NCBI RefSeq assembly: GCF_001426665.1
Contig: NZ_LMEY01000002.1
Coordinates: forward strand, 1 to 64,000
Direction: 5' to 3'
DNA from: Rhizobium sp. Root1334
Lineage (GTDB): Bacteria; Pseudomonadota; Alphaproteobacteria; Rhizobiales; Rhizobiaceae
Length of the DNA stretch: 64,000 nt
The position numbers and the translations under genes were made by a program. Below are positions 8,885-19,683 of the stretch, in pieces; position 1 is the stretch's first letter; every line of letters begins with the position of its first letter. Below the pieces are notes generated by a model that made no database searches, was not told where the DNA came from, and saw only the letters and a program-made list of their open reading frames with translations.

Positions 8885-10399
8885 ATGAAGGCATTCAAGA
8901 GAATTCTATTGCTGGGTGGCGCCGTTGCCGCGATGGCCGGTGGAGCTGCACAGCAGGCGCAGGCGCAGAAAGCCGACCAAATCACGGTTGCAATTACGGA
9001 GGGCATTACCGGGAACAATCCTTATGCGGACTCCGTGGTCCTCATCGGTTCCATCTGGTGTCAGGTCTACGGCTGCCTGACGCGCTGGGATTTCGAAACC
9101 GGCAAGTTTGTTCCTTTCCTGGCCGAGAGCCTGGAGCCGGAAGACGACTTGAACTGGATACTGACGCTGCGGTCGGACTGGAAGCGCCACAATGGCGAGC
9201 CGGTCGTTGCCGCGGACGTGGTTCATTCGATCGACCGCTCGCGCAATGATCCGGAGAGCATGTCCCAGGCTTCGGTACAGTACATCGAAAAGGCCGAAAT
9301 TCTCGACGAGCGCCGTTTGCGCATCACGACAACCCAGAAGATGGCGACGCTGCCGAACTATCTGGCGACGATGCAGGTCACTTCCAAGAAAATCTACGAT
9401 CAGCATGGTGCGAAGGCGGCCGATCGCGAATATCCATTTGGCGCCGGTCCTTACCGGCTCGTCGAGGTCGGTATTGGCAGCCATATCGTTATCGAACGTG
9501 TCGATGATCACCCGATGGTGGAGCCGACCAACCCGAAGCGGATCATCTACCGCATGATGGCTGAGCCTGAGCAGCGGGTGACGGCGCTGGCCAATGGGGA
9601 AATTCAGATTGCCCAGGGAATTCCTCCGCAGCTCGTCGGCCGGGTCCAGCAGTTGCCGAACGCGACGGCCGAGATGGTCGATTCCGCAGAGGCAATGTTC
9701 ATCGCGATGAGCCCTAAGACTAAGCCCTGGGATGATTCGAAAGTGCGTCAGGCGGTCTGCCACGCGATCAACCGCGAAGGTATTGCCAGAGCTATCCTCG
9801 GTAATCAGGTGACGCTTCTGAATGGACCGGTGGGCGAGGGCCAGTTTGGTTTTGATCCAGGCTATGTGTCGCCGATCGACTACAATCCGGAGAAAGCCAG
9901 GAAACTGCTCGAAGAAGCCGGCGCCGTTGGCGCGGCCGTTGATCTCTATTCGCCGGTCGGCCGTTACATCGCCGATCGTCAGATCGCCGAGGCAGTCATC
10001 CCGATGCTTGAGGATGTAGGCTTCAAGGCGACGCTCCAGACGCCCGAATGGGGAACCCTGTGGACCAATGTTCAGCGTGGCGAAACCCCATTCTACTATA
10101 TGGGCCGCGGCAACATGCTCGACCCTTCGCCGGCGCTGGCGCAGTATTTCGAGACCGATGCCTCGCCTCGGCTGAAGTACTCCAATCCTCAGGTCGATGC
10201 TTTGCTTCAGGCCGAACGCCAGGAATTCGATCCTGAAAAGCGCATTGCCATGCTCTCCAAGGCCATGGCGGCCATCACAGAAGATGCTCCGGCCTGCTTC
10301 TTGTGGCTGCACAAACTCTCCTGGGGCGTGGCCAAGGGTGTCGATTACAAGCCGAGCAAGGCCGACCGGGTCAACGGCTGGGAAATCCATCTGCGCTAG
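8885..10399 (+). CDS. ABC transporter periplasmic substrate-binding protein (family 5)
   Basis: 504 residues from ATG 8885, with GAGGGGAGGGG upstream; the open frame back to 8834 precedes the ribosome site. Residues 1-27 are a Sec signal peptide ending in AQA. The body has the SBP family 5 landmarks: ITGNNPYADS near 40, FLAESLEPEDDLNWILTLR near 75-95, KRHNGEPVVAADVVHSIDR near 100, and WLHKLSWGVAKGVDY near the end. Such proteins capture oligopeptides, nickel chelates, glutathione or opine-like compounds and hand them to a DppBC-type channel. First gene of the operon controlled by the divergent TetR. Two RidA genes in the same operon suggest an amino-containing substrate whose breakdown yields reactive imines. 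Confidence 0.9.
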   Translation: MKAFKRILLLGGAVAAMAGGAAQQAQAQKADQITVAITEGITGNNPYADSVVLIGSIWCQVYGCLTRWDFETGKFVPFLAESLEPEDDLNWILTLRSDWKRHNGEPVVAADVVHSIDRSRNDPESMSQASVQYIEKAEILDERRLRITTTQKMATLPNYLATMQVTSKKIYDQHGAKAADREYPFGAGPYRLVEVGIGSHIVIERVDDHPMVEPTNPKRIIYRMMAEPEQRVTALANGEIQIAQGIPPQLVGRVQQLPNATAEMVDSAEAMFIAMSPKTKPWDDSKVRQAVCHAINREGIARAILGNQVTLLNGPVGEGQFGFDPGYVSPIDYNPEKARKLLEEAGAVGAAVDLYSPVGRYIADRQIAEAVIPMLEDVGFKATLQTPEWGTLWTNVQRGETPFYYMGRGNMLDPSPALAQYFETDASPRLKYSNPQVDALLQAERQEFDPEKRIAMLSKAMAAITEDAPACFLWLHKLSWGVAKGVDYKPSKADRVNGWEIHLR

Positions 10400-10477
10400 C
10401 CGCGACCACCTTTCACGCCGGGGCGGTCTGACACGTTGCCCCGGCGCCTCCCTCCTCAAGAGCTCCAAGGATCTTCC

Positions 10478-11482
10478 ATGCTTGGCTACACGCTGAGACG
10501 CGTGGCTGGCACCATTCCGGTGTTGTTCATGGTCTCGCTTCTGATTTTCGCATTGGTCCAGTTCGCCCCGGGCGATCCGGTGGACATGTTGGTAAGCGAC
10601 GAGGCGACTGAAGAGGTCAGGCTGGCGATCCGTTCGGCCTGGGGTCTCGACCAGCCGGTCTACGTCCAGTACCTGACCTTCCTCAAGAACGCAGTGATGG
10701 GCGATTTCGGCCAATCCTTCCGCTATCGCGAGCCGGTCATGGATCTCATCCTGCAGCGCCTTCCAGCGAGCCTGGAACTGGCCATCTACTCGACGCTGTT
10801 GGCGGTTGGCATCGGTCTCCCTCTCGGCGTCTGGGCGGCCAGCCGGCCCAATTCGTTCATCGATACGATCGGCTCGATCGGTGGATTCTTCGGGATCAGT
10901 CTGCCGAACTTCTGGCTCGGCATACTGTTGATCCTGTTGTTTGCGGGAACCTTCAACCTGCTGCCCTCTGGCGGCCGGGAAACCTGGGGCCTGAATGTCG
11001 AACGCGTCACGGGATTCTTGACGATCGATTCCATCATTGCCGGGCGTTGGGACGCATTGTGGGACGCTCTTCGCCATCTCGCGCTTCCCGTCGTCGTGCT
11101 GGGCACCAACATGACCGGCATCATCATGCAGATCACCCGCGCCTCGGTTCTGGAGAACCTGCAGGAAGATTATGTCATGACGGCTCGCGCCAAGGGCATG
11201 TCAGGACGTGTCGTGCTGTGGCGTCATGCTTTCCGCAATGCGCTCATTGCCGTCATCACGATTATCGGCCTCGAATTCGGTACGCTCATCAGTGGCGCCA
11301 TCATCGTTGAAACCGTGTTCGCCTGGCCGGGCATCGGCTACCTGTTGCTGCAGGGCATCTCGTTCCGCGATTTCCCCCTGATCACCGGCCTGGTTCTCGT
11401 TTACACGACGATGTTCGTTCTCATCAACCTCGCGATCGACATGATCTACACCGTCGTCGATCCGCGCATCCGTCTGGGGTGA
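10478..11482 (+). CDS. ABC transporter permease, DppB type
   Basis: 334 residues from ATG 10478 (AAGGA upstream). Inner-membrane channel subunit of the importer. It has the DppB N-terminal LRRVAGTIPVLFMVSLLIFALVQ as first membrane segment, the APGDP motif near 32, and the EAA loop YVMTARAKGMSGRVVLWRHAF near residues 230-250 that contacts the ATPase. The last bases overlap the next permease at GTGA. Confidence 0.92.
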   Translation: MLGYTLRRVAGTIPVLFMVSLLIFALVQFAPGDPVDMLVSDEATEEVRLAIRSAWGLDQPVYVQYLTFLKNAVMGDFGQSFRYREPVMDLILQRLPASLELAIYSTLLAVGIGLPLGVWAASRPNSFIDTIGSIGGFFGISLPNFWLGILLILLFAGTFNLLPSGGRETWGLNVERVTGFLTIDSIIAGRWDALWDALRHLALPVVVLGTNMTGIIMQITRASVLENLQEDYVMTARAKGMSGRVVLWRHAFRNALIAVITIIGLEFGTLISGAIIVETVFAWPGIGYLLLQGISFRDFPLITGLVLVYTTMFVLINLAIDMIYTVVDPRIRLG

Positions 11483-12342
11483 CTAAGATGGTTCGTTCCT
11501 CCAAAACTCGACAGCTCGCACAGGCGCTAAAGTCGCCGAAAGGTGCCTTCAGCCTCGTCGTAATCGGTCTTTTGTTGCTGGCTGCTACTTTTGCTCCGTT
11601 GATTGCACCGTTTGACCCGAACCGCCAGGATCTGATGCTTGCGATGACGCCGCCGCAACTGACCGGGCCGCATTTCCTCGGCACCGATCATGTCGGGCGC
11701 GATATGATGAGCCGCATTATCTACGGTTCACGCGTCTCTCTGCTGATTGCTGTCGCCGTCGTTCTCTTTTCGGGCGTGGTCGGCGTCACACTGGGCGTAA
11801 CGTCCGGTTACTACGGTGGCCGCGTTGATTCGATCATTCAGAAATTTCTGGAAGTCGTTTGGGCATTCCCGCCTCTCCTGCTCGCCATTTCCATCGTCGC
11901 CTTTCTCGGCCAGGGACTTGGCATCCTCATTGTTGCGCTGGCATCGCAGCGCTGGATCCCCTATTGCCGCCTTGCTCGAGCCGAAGCATTGACCTTGCGT
12001 GAACGGGAATTCGTTTCGGCGGCCCGCTCGCTTGGCGCCAGCGATAGCCGGATCCTGCGTACGCACATCCTGCCCAATCTCATCCAGTCGGCGTTGATCG
12101 TTGCCACCTTCGCCATGGCGACCGCGATCATCGCCGAATCCAGCCTGAGTTTTCTGGGCCTTGGAGTACCGGCCTCGACCCCGACCTGGGGTGGTATGCT
12201 GTCGGATGCGCGCGCCTATATCAGCACGTCATGGTGGATGGCTCTGTTTCCGGGCCTCTGCATCTTCTGCACCGTTCTCGCCATCAACCTCCTGGGTGAT
12301 GTCCTCAGAACGCATCTCGATCCCCGTCTGAGCCGCGCGTGA
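11479..12342 (+). CDS. ABC transporter permease, DppC type
   Basis: 287 residues from GTG 11479, overlapping the stop of the previous gene; an ATG three codons later is the alternative. Partner channel subunit. It shows the DppC landmarks: a first membrane segment after a short basic N-terminus, GTDHVGRDMMSRIIYGSR near residues 70-87, the EAA loop REFVSAARSLGASDSRILRTH near 175-195, and SSLSFLGLGVPASTPTWGGM near 222, a near-invariant family block. Confidence 0.93.
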   Translation: MTKMVRSSKTRQLAQALKSPKGAFSLVVIGLLLLAATFAPLIAPFDPNRQDLMLAMTPPQLTGPHFLGTDHVGRDMMSRIIYGSRVSLLIAVAVVLFSGVVGVTLGVTSGYYGGRVDSIIQKFLEVVWAFPPLLLAISIVAFLGQGLGILIVALASQRWIPYCRLARAEALTLREREFVSAARSLGASDSRILRTHILPNLIQSALIVATFAMATAIIAESSLSFLGLGVPASTPTWGGMLSDARAYISTSWWMALFPGLCIFCTVLAINLLGDVLRTHLDPRLSRA

Positions 12343-12376
12343 CGGTTCCAAATTCAAGAAAAGAAGGATTATCGCA

Positions 12377-12736
12377 TTGGTTGAACGTATTGAAACATCG
12401 ATGGCGGACGGCGCCCTCAAGAGTATGGCCGTTGTCCATAACGACATGGTCTTCCTTTCGGGTGTCCACGCAACGGACACCAGCGGCGACATCAAGGAGC
12501 AGACACGCGAGGTTCTACGCAGCGTCGATCGTCTGCTGGAAGCAGCCGGATCCAACCACAAGTCGATTTTTGTCGTGCATGTGTGGCTGAAGGACATGCG
12601 CTATTTCGGGGCAATGAATTCCGTGTGGAACGAATGGGCAGACCCGGCGCATCCACCGGCGCGGACTTGCGTCAGCGGAGAGCTCTACCGTTCGGACGTT
12701 CTCGTCGAGGCGGTTGTCATCGCCTACCGCGCCTGA
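12377..12736 (+). CDS. RidA family protein (first of a pair)
   Basis: 119 residues from TTG 12377, with AAGAAGGA upstream. RidA proteins hydrolyse reactive enamines and imines released by PLP enzymes and amino-acid oxidases. Family blocks: VFLSGVHATDTSGDIKEQTR near residue 25, VVHVWLKDMRYFGAMNSVW near 66 and VLVEAVVIAY at the C-terminus. RidA usually has a catalytic Arg in RTCV/RAxV; here ARTCVSGELYR (about 96-106) supplies it. It sits inside an ABC-importer operon between a permease and the ATPase, suggesting it processes a product of the imported compound. Confidence 0.88.
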   Translation: MVERIETSMADGALKSMAVVHNDMVFLSGVHATDTSGDIKEQTREVLRSVDRLLEAAGSNHKSIFVVHVWLKDMRYFGAMNSVWNEWADPAHPPARTCVSGELYRSDVLVEAVVIAYRA

Positions 12737-12759
12737 CCGGCCTTCCGAAGGAGAACCCC

Positions 12760-13122
12760 ATGGAACTGAGAGAACTCGGGAAGAAGGATGGCGCTGGCCA
12801 TCAGCCACGCATATGCCTTGGCAAAGCGTCCGACACGCTGGCATCCGTGTGCCTGACCGCCCCGGACAAGACCGGTGACCTGAAGGATCAGTCGCTGCAG
12901 ATCCTCAATGCCATCGAAGAGTATTTCCAGAGCGTTGGCTCGTCGCGAAAGCAGATCCTCATGGTGCAGGTCTGGCTGTTTGACATGAACGAGTACCCGG
13001 CGTTTTGCGAGCTGTGGAACGACTGGATCGATCCCGAAGGCGTGCCAGCTCTTTCGATCGTGACAGGGCATGCGGCGCGTCGCGATTGTGCGGTTGAAAT
13101 CCGCGCCTACGCCGCCTGCTGA
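12760..13122 (+). CDS. RidA family protein (second of a pair)
   Basis: 120 residues from ATG 12760 with AAGGAG nine bases upstream. Shorter similarity to the first RidA than expected for a recent duplicate: SVCLTAPDKTGDLKDQSLQI, LMVQVWLFDMNEYPAFCELW and DCAVEIRAYAA mark the family, but the catalytic Arg position reads PALSIVTGHAARRD, with no Arg at the canonical place. It belongs to the YoaB-like/divergent RidA branch, so activity may differ from the first copy. Spacing of 23 bp from its neighbour indicates cotranscription. Confidence 0.85.
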   Translation: MELRELGKKDGAGHQPRICLGKASDTLASVCLTAPDKTGDLKDQSLQILNAIEEYFQSVGSSRKQILMVQVWLFDMNEYPAFCELWNDWIDPEGVPALSIVTGHAARRDCAVEIRAYAAC

Positions 13123-13154
13123 TACCGCATCAACTGCCAAACCTGGAGACGACC

Positions 13155-14945
<1,791 letters not shown>

Positions 14946-15053
14946 CCATCCTTCGGCCGCGAGCCGGCATTCCACTCGGGTATTCGTTCGGTCCGTTTGG
15001 GATCCGGACCTAAACTCCAGTGCCGGCAACAGAGCCGATGACAGGACAGACAC

Positions 15054-16265
15054 ATGCAGGGCCATTACAGCTCGCGTTGGTTTTTTTTGATTGCCGTCGC
15101 GGCTATCGGCCTCAATCTTCGCCCGTTTATCACCAGCGTCGGGCCACTTGCCGAGACCATTCGCGCAGCCACCGGCCTCGGGTCGCATGGCCTTGCGATG
15201 CTCACGTTCGTGCCGATGCTGCTGATGGGTTGCTTCGCATTCCTCGGCCCGGCTCTACAACGGCTCGCCGGAGCACGTCCATCGGTCGTCTTTGCGCTTG
15301 CCGTTATCACTTTCGGGACGCTCTTGCGGTACTTCGTTTCCAGCGCATGGGCCATGGTGGGCAGCGCGGCCGTGATAGGTTTCGGTGTTGCAATCGTCCA
15401 GGCGATCTTCCCGGGCATGATCAAACGGGAGCTCCCGCATCGTGCTGGCCCCATCATGGGACTCTATTCCGCCACGCTGCTGGGCGGGGGCGCGCTTGGC
15501 GCGCAAGCCTCTCCCTTGCTTATGGAAATGACAGGAAGCTGGCATCTCGGGCTGGGTTCGCTGGCGATCCTGGGGTTGGCGGCTGCAATAATCGCATGGT
15601 TTGCCCTTCCCATCGAAGGCCCCGGAATTTCGGAGGAAAATATAGTCAGAAATTTGCTTGCAAGGCCACGATCCTGGTTGCTTATGGCGTTTTTTGGTCT
15701 GGTCAATGGCGGTTATACGTCGGTCGTGGTCTGGCTCGCCCCGTCCTATCAGCACCTCGGGTGGAGTGCATCGGCGAGCGGCAGCCTGCTTGCGGTGATG
15801 GCCATTTGCCAGGCCGCCGCTGCCCTCATCTTGCCGGCGTTGGCGTGGCGTACCGGATTGGATCGCCGGCCATGGTTGTGGCTGACGCTTGCGTGCCAGT
15901 TTGCGGGTTTTGCCGGCTTTGCGACTGTGCCCGGCTCCGCACCGTTTCTGTTTGTCGCATTGGTTGGCATCGGGCTCGGCGGGTGCTTTGCCCTGTCCAT
16001 GGTGGTGGCGCTCGACCATTTTTCGGACCCAGCATCGGCGAGTGCGCTTTCAGCGCTGATGCAAGGCGGCGGCTTCCTCCTGGCGGCCTGCCCACCCCTG
16101 ATCGTTTCGGGCCTCCACGATTTGACGGGCGGATTTGCCGCCGGCTGGAAATGGCAGATGGGCAGTATCCTGGTTGCATTCATTCTGACCATGCGACTGG
16201 CCCCCCACGGTTATGCGGCTGCGCTGCGCACTGTCCCAAAGACCGCCGGGACTGGCGGGCCGTAG
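15054..16265 (+). CDS. MFS transporter, CynX/NimT family
   Basis: 403 residues from ATG 15054. Twelve hydrophobic segments; the first contains GLNLRPFITSVGPL, the hallmark of the CynX/NimT branch (cyanate and 2-nitroimidazole transporters), and the second half repeats with VNGGYTSVVVWLAPSYQHLG. The C-terminal WQMGSILVAFILTMRLAP is its last span. It follows the ABC ATPase by about 110 bp in the same direction and could export a by-product of the compound taken up by the importer. Substrate unknown. Confidence 0.85.
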   Translation: MQGHYSSRWFFLIAVAAIGLNLRPFITSVGPLAETIRAATGLGSHGLAMLTFVPMLLMGCFAFLGPALQRLAGARPSVVFALAVITFGTLLRYFVSSAWAMVGSAAVIGFGVAIVQAIFPGMIKRELPHRAGPIMGLYSATLLGGGALGAQASPLLMEMTGSWHLGLGSLAILGLAAAIIAWFALPIEGPGISEENIVRNLLARPRSWLLMAFFGLVNGGYTSVVVWLAPSYQHLGWSASASGSLLAVMAICQAAAALILPALAWRTGLDRRPWLWLTLACQFAGFAGFATVPGSAPFLFVALVGIGLGGCFALSMVVALDHFSDPASASALSALMQGGGFLLAACPPLIVSGLHDLTGGFAAGWKWQMGSILVAFILTMRLAPHGYAAALRTVPKTAGTGGP

Positions 16266-16680
16266 AGAACGCATCCTGTGGTGTGCTTAAACCTTAGCCT
16301 GGAATACGCTCCACTTCGCCAGTTGCTGCAGCTATTGAGACGCATTCTCCAATGCACAGATGTAGATGCGATCTCCAGCGGTTCTGGCGGGTGCTGAACC
16401 TGTCCGACCGCGACATCAGGCTCCGCAAGGTGGGGGCGATGTCGGGGTCGGGGTCGAGGTTGCGTCGCCCATCACCGATGACAAGCTCGTCCCTTGGGGA
16501 TTTCAAAACGAGGCCACACAACGGTTTGATGATCCCCGCCGTCATCGCACTTCGGTGCATGTGGATCAGTGTGGGTCGAGCCTTCGTATACCGTAAATTG
16601 CCGCTCTGGATTAAATGGTTGTAAATAAACACTGCCCGAAGAGTAAGTGCATCCTTTCCTTTCGCTGCAGAGTTTATGAC
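16266..16680. other. Intergenic region, possible decayed gene, nothing assigned
   Basis: About 415 bp with several overlapping open frames on both strands between 16294 and 16632, none with a ribosome site or recognisable family. A short GGGGTC-type repeat lies at 16440-16455. It may be residual coding DNA; I cannot support a gene. Confidence 0.35.
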
Positions 16681-17958
16681 ATGACTATCCTGGGATTTCC
16701 GGCCACTCGCCGGGCGTTGGCCTTGTTACGTTGCCGATCCGGCAATTTTGCACTCATGGCCGCGCTGGTGATGATACCGCTGATGATTGCTGTCGGCGTC
16801 GCCATCGACTTTGCAGCGGCCCTCAGCCGCAAGACCGATATGCAGAACGCAGCCGATGCAGCGGCGTTGGCAGCAGCAGCAGATGGCGCCGGAGCGGAGA
16901 ACACCGTCGCCTATGGTCTTCTTGACGCACACCTGAGTGCTGACACCATGAAGGGCGCTGAGGAAACACCAACCTGGGAGCATCAAGTCACTGTCGAACG
17001 TGACAGCGTCGCGGTTGTTGTCGAAGAAGATTATCGAACCGCCGTCATGCAGATGTTCGGGTTCAAAACGATACCAATTTCCGTCTTGGCGAAGGCTGCC
17101 AGAAAGGCCGGAAGTCCCGCCTGCATCCTGATCCTCGATCCGGCCAAGGCCGATGCGTTGAAGATCGTGAATGCGAACTCGGTGATCAATGAGTGCGGTT
17201 TTCAGGTGAACTCGTCGCATACGCAACGGGCGTTCTACATTGAAAATCAGGGCAAGTTCTCTGCACCGTCGATCGCGGTCAACGGCAAGTCCAAGCTTGG
17301 GTCAGGCAAAATGATCTCGCCGCCGCCTGTGGATGGCTCTCCCGTTGTCCCCGATCCTCTGGCTGGCATGCCTGAGCCAGATGCGCGAACGGCTGCCTGT
17401 ACCTCGAACGGCCTGAAGACGATCAACAGTCAGGCAAAGATGTCAATTGAACCGGGTGTATATTGTGGTGGCCTGACGGTGAACGCCGCCGACGAGGTTA
17501 CGCTGAAGCCTGGCGTATACGCTTTTCGAGACGGTGCCTTCACCTTGAACACATCCGCCAGGGTGACAGGAAAGGACGTTCAGTTCTATTTCGAAGATGC
17601 GCAGTCACCATTGCTGTTAAACGGTGCCGCGATCCTGCAAGTATCGGCTCCGACCAAGGGTGAGCATGCCGGTATCCTGATGTTTCAAGGGCGCAAGGCA
17701 ATGGATAGCAATGTGCAATTCCGTATCAATACATCTGCGGGTAGCTTCTACAATGGCCTGATCTACCTGCCATACGCGGTAATCGACTGGAACGTCAGCG
17801 GCAGCCTCAATACGGAATCGAGCTATACGGCGCTGATCGCCAAAGTGTTGAACCTTTATGTATCGGGCACGGCGCTCTTCAAGAAACCGACGCAAGACGG
17901 GAATGATTTTATACCCACCGGGCTGTCCGGCGGCCGCGGTATCCGGCTGGTGGAATAG
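16681..17958 (+). CDS. TadG-like protein with Tad N-terminal segment
   Basis: 425 residues from ATG 16681; an in-frame ATG at 16615 would add 22 residues and cannot be excluded because neither has a strong ribosome site. Residues 10-60 are the Tad (PF13400-type) N-terminus: a basic stretch, SGNFALMAALVMIPLMIAVG membrane segment, then DFAAALSRKTDMQNAADAAALAAA. The remainder is extracytoplasmic and beta-rich with repeated VNANS, VNAAD and LNTSAR rungs, and a Cys-rich loop, a layout used by TadG-like proteins that associate with Flp pili or surface polymers. No other tad/cpa genes are nearby, so it is an isolated copy. Confidence 0.75.
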   Translation: MTILGFPATRRALALLRCRSGNFALMAALVMIPLMIAVGVAIDFAAALSRKTDMQNAADAAALAAAADGAGAENTVAYGLLDAHLSADTMKGAEETPTWEHQVTVERDSVAVVVEEDYRTAVMQMFGFKTIPISVLAKAARKAGSPACILILDPAKADALKIVNANSVINECGFQVNSSHTQRAFYIENQGKFSAPSIAVNGKSKLGSGKMISPPPVDGSPVVPDPLAGMPEPDARTAACTSNGLKTINSQAKMSIEPGVYCGGLTVNAADEVTLKPGVYAFRDGAFTLNTSARVTGKDVQFYFEDAQSPLLLNGAAILQVSAPTKGEHAGILMFQGRKAMDSNVQFRINTSAGSFYNGLIYLPYAVIDWNVSGSLNTESSYTALIAKVLNLYVSGTALFKKPTQDGNDFIPTGLSGGRGIRLVE

Positions 17959-17964
17959 TGCTGA

Positions 17965-17990
17965 CACCGCACCCGGAAACTGGTGCGGTG
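17965..17990 (+). terminator. Hairpin after the TadG-like gene
   Basis: Nine-base arms CACCGCACC and GGTGCGGTG around an 8-base loop, starting seven bases after the stop. No T-run follows on the plus strand, so it may act as a barrier or a factor-dependent terminator between convergent transcripts (TadG-like gene and nosX). Confidence 0.55.
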
Positions 17991-18180
17991 ATAAAGAGGA
18001 TCGAGCAGCGTGTGTCACGCTACAAGGTCGCACGGCTCGATCGCCGCCGGCTAACTCTACGGCGCCACGAAAACAGCCGGCGTGGCTCGTTTTGTTCAAT
18101 GCTGTGGCCACTTTTATCAACGAACAATGCTGTGCAGGCCCATTAGAAATGAGGGGATTACTCCTTCATAAGACCTCCAC

Positions 18181-19098
18181 TCAGGTGGCAGACCAGACCT
18201 CCAGGCGTGCTTGTTCAAAGCGGCCCATCATGGCGTGGATCGGTTCTACATCGGGCATTAGGCAAGCGGCTGTCGACAGTGCATCGGCGATGGCCGCGGA
18301 AGGGGCTGATACCGAAATTGCGCGCCATTTTGCTGGCGCAGGCATTCCTGTCTCAGGATCGAGGATATGTCCGTCTCTTCCAGCCTGATCGAAGGTCGTG
18401 CCCAGAGGAGCGGATGTGGCGAGCGCGCGCTGGCGCAACGCCAAATGTTCGCCAGTTTCCAGTCGCACCGGCCATTCGCCGCCCTCGGGCCGTCCTCCGA
18501 GGGCACGTAACTCACCGGTGTCGATCAGAATGTCGGTCAGGCCCTCGGCTTCCAGAAGCACGGCAACCCGGTCGGCGACGTAGCCCTGACCGATCCCGTT
18601 CAGCGTCAGCGCCATGCCGGGCTGCAGAGTGATCGCCGCAGCGTCGAGTTTCACCTTGTCCCAACCAGTCTTGCGCCGCGCCTCTTCGATGGCCCGCGCA
18701 TCGGGTCGGCTGCTCCGTGCGGCGGCCTCTGCCCAGAGCGTCCAGAGAGGTTGCACGGTCGGATCGAACCGCCCGTTGCTCGCTCGCTGAACGGCGCCGG
18801 CGATTGACAGGCATTCCAGCAGTTCGAAGGGCGGGGCGTCGAGATGGCCCTCGCTGTTCAGCCGGGAAAGCGCGCTTTGCGTGCGGTAGAGGCTGAGAAT
18901 GTTTTCCAGTCTTTCGATCTCGGCCACGACGCGGGTCGTGATGGCTTCGGCCTCGGGATGGTCGAGCCTGATCGAGGCGCGTGCGCCGAGAGCTTGGCCG
19001 GTCCAGAGCCGGCTGGCTCCCGTCTTGGCGTGGGCAGCGGCAGGCAGAGCGGCCATAACGGCGGAAATGGCGAGCAGGCGGCGTCTTGTCAGCATCAT
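18181..19098 (-). CDS. nosX: NosX, ApbE-family FAD:protein FMN transferase
   Basis: 305 residues; start at the first of two ATGs (19098) with GGAGG eight bases upstream. NosX flavinylates the FMN-binding domain of NosR in the periplasm, which NosR needs to pass electrons to N2O reductase. The N-terminus RRRLLAISAVMAALPAAAHA is an export signal. ApbE landmarks: ARASIRLDHPEAE near 40, IERLENILSLYRTQSALSRLN near 60-80, TLNGIGQGYVADRV near 160 and LIDTGELRALGG near 190, and the Mg-binding region ISVSAPSAAIADALSTA near 265. Last gene of the nosRZDFYLX operon, three bases after nosL. Confidence 0.94.
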   Translation of the reverse strand: MMLTRRRLLAISAVMAALPAAAHAKTGASRLWTGQALGARASIRLDHPEAEAITTRVVAEIERLENILSLYRTQSALSRLNSEGHLDAPPFELLECLSIAGAVQRASNGRFDPTVQPLWTLWAEAAARSSRPDARAIEEARRKTGWDKVKLDAAAITLQPGMALTLNGIGQGYVADRVAVLLEAEGLTDILIDTGELRALGGRPEGGEWPVRLETGEHLALRQRALATSAPLGTTFDQAGRDGHILDPETGMPAPAKWRAISVSAPSAAIADALSTAACLMPDVEPIHAMMGRFEQARLEVWSAT

Positions 19099-19101
19099 GG
19101 G

Positions 19102-19683
19102 TCAACCTCCGGCTGGATTTGGCAGGGCGCGCAGACGGCCGAGATAATCATCGTCGTCAGGTGCAGTTTCCGTATCGGTTTCCACCGGGGCCAGGACCAT
19201 GGTATCGGTGATATCAGCAAGCGCCAGCACATGGCCGCCCTCCGTCAGGGTGAAAGCGCCAGCGCGCTCCCGGCTGGAAAAGGGCACTGTCTCCGGCGCG
19301 CCCATGCCGCCTCGCCGCGCGGAATCGACAACGTAGAATGCCTTGTCGGCGGCAATCCAGTTGCCGTCACCGGGCTTATCCCACGTTGCTCCGGCAATCC
19401 CCATGTCATTGACATAGACGGCGAGGATTGGTGCGATCTGCTCGGGTCCGCGCATAAAGGCAATGGCGTCGCGTACCTGGCTGAAGAACAACGGCGCGGG
19501 ATTGCCTTCAAGGAAGACCTGGGCCTTGGGGCCGGGATGCTCCAGAAGGTTCATCTGGCAGTAATGGCCGAGGGTCTCGGGTGTCAGGTCCTGCGGCGTG
19601 GTATTATTGGCCACGTCCTCCTTGCAGGCGGACAACAGCGCGAGCATTGCTACGAGCAGTACGGGGCGAAGGCGGATTCTCAT
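19102..19683 (-). CDS. nosL: NosL, copper chaperone lipoprotein for N2O reductase
   Basis: 193 residues. ATG at 19683 overlaps the nosY stop as ATGA, which fixes the start. Residues 1-20 are a lipoprotein signal with lipobox LLSAC, so the mature protein is anchored in the membrane facing the periplasm. NosL binds Cu(I) and delivers it for the CuZ site of NosZ. The Cu-binding CQMNL motif is at about residue 43 and the family block FFSQVRDAIAFMRGPEQ near 70; VYVNDMG and WIAADKAFYVV follow. A tail of Asp/Glu/Thr residues (TETAPDDDD) ends the protein. Confidence 0.95.
   Translation of the reverse strand: MRIRLRPVLLVAMLALLSACKEDVANNTTPQDLTPETLGHYCQMNLLEHPGPKAQVFLEGNPAPLFFSQVRDAIAFMRGPEQIAPILAVYVNDMGIAGATWDKPGDGNWIAADKAFYVVDSARRGGMGAPETVPFSSRERAGAFTLTEGGHVLALADITDTMVLAPVETDTETAPDDDDYLGRLRALPNPAGG

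Noticed and set aside
8906..11077. 723-codon open frame antisense to the substrate-binding protein and permease genes
   Set aside because: It is the codon-bias shadow of GC-rich genes on the other strand, with no ribosome site and highly charged, family-less sequence; the plus strand encodes clear transporter proteins.
16294..16632. 112-codon minus-strand frame in the gap before the TadG-like gene
   Set aside because: Composition irregular, no ribosome site, no similarity; plus-strand frames overlap it equally well.
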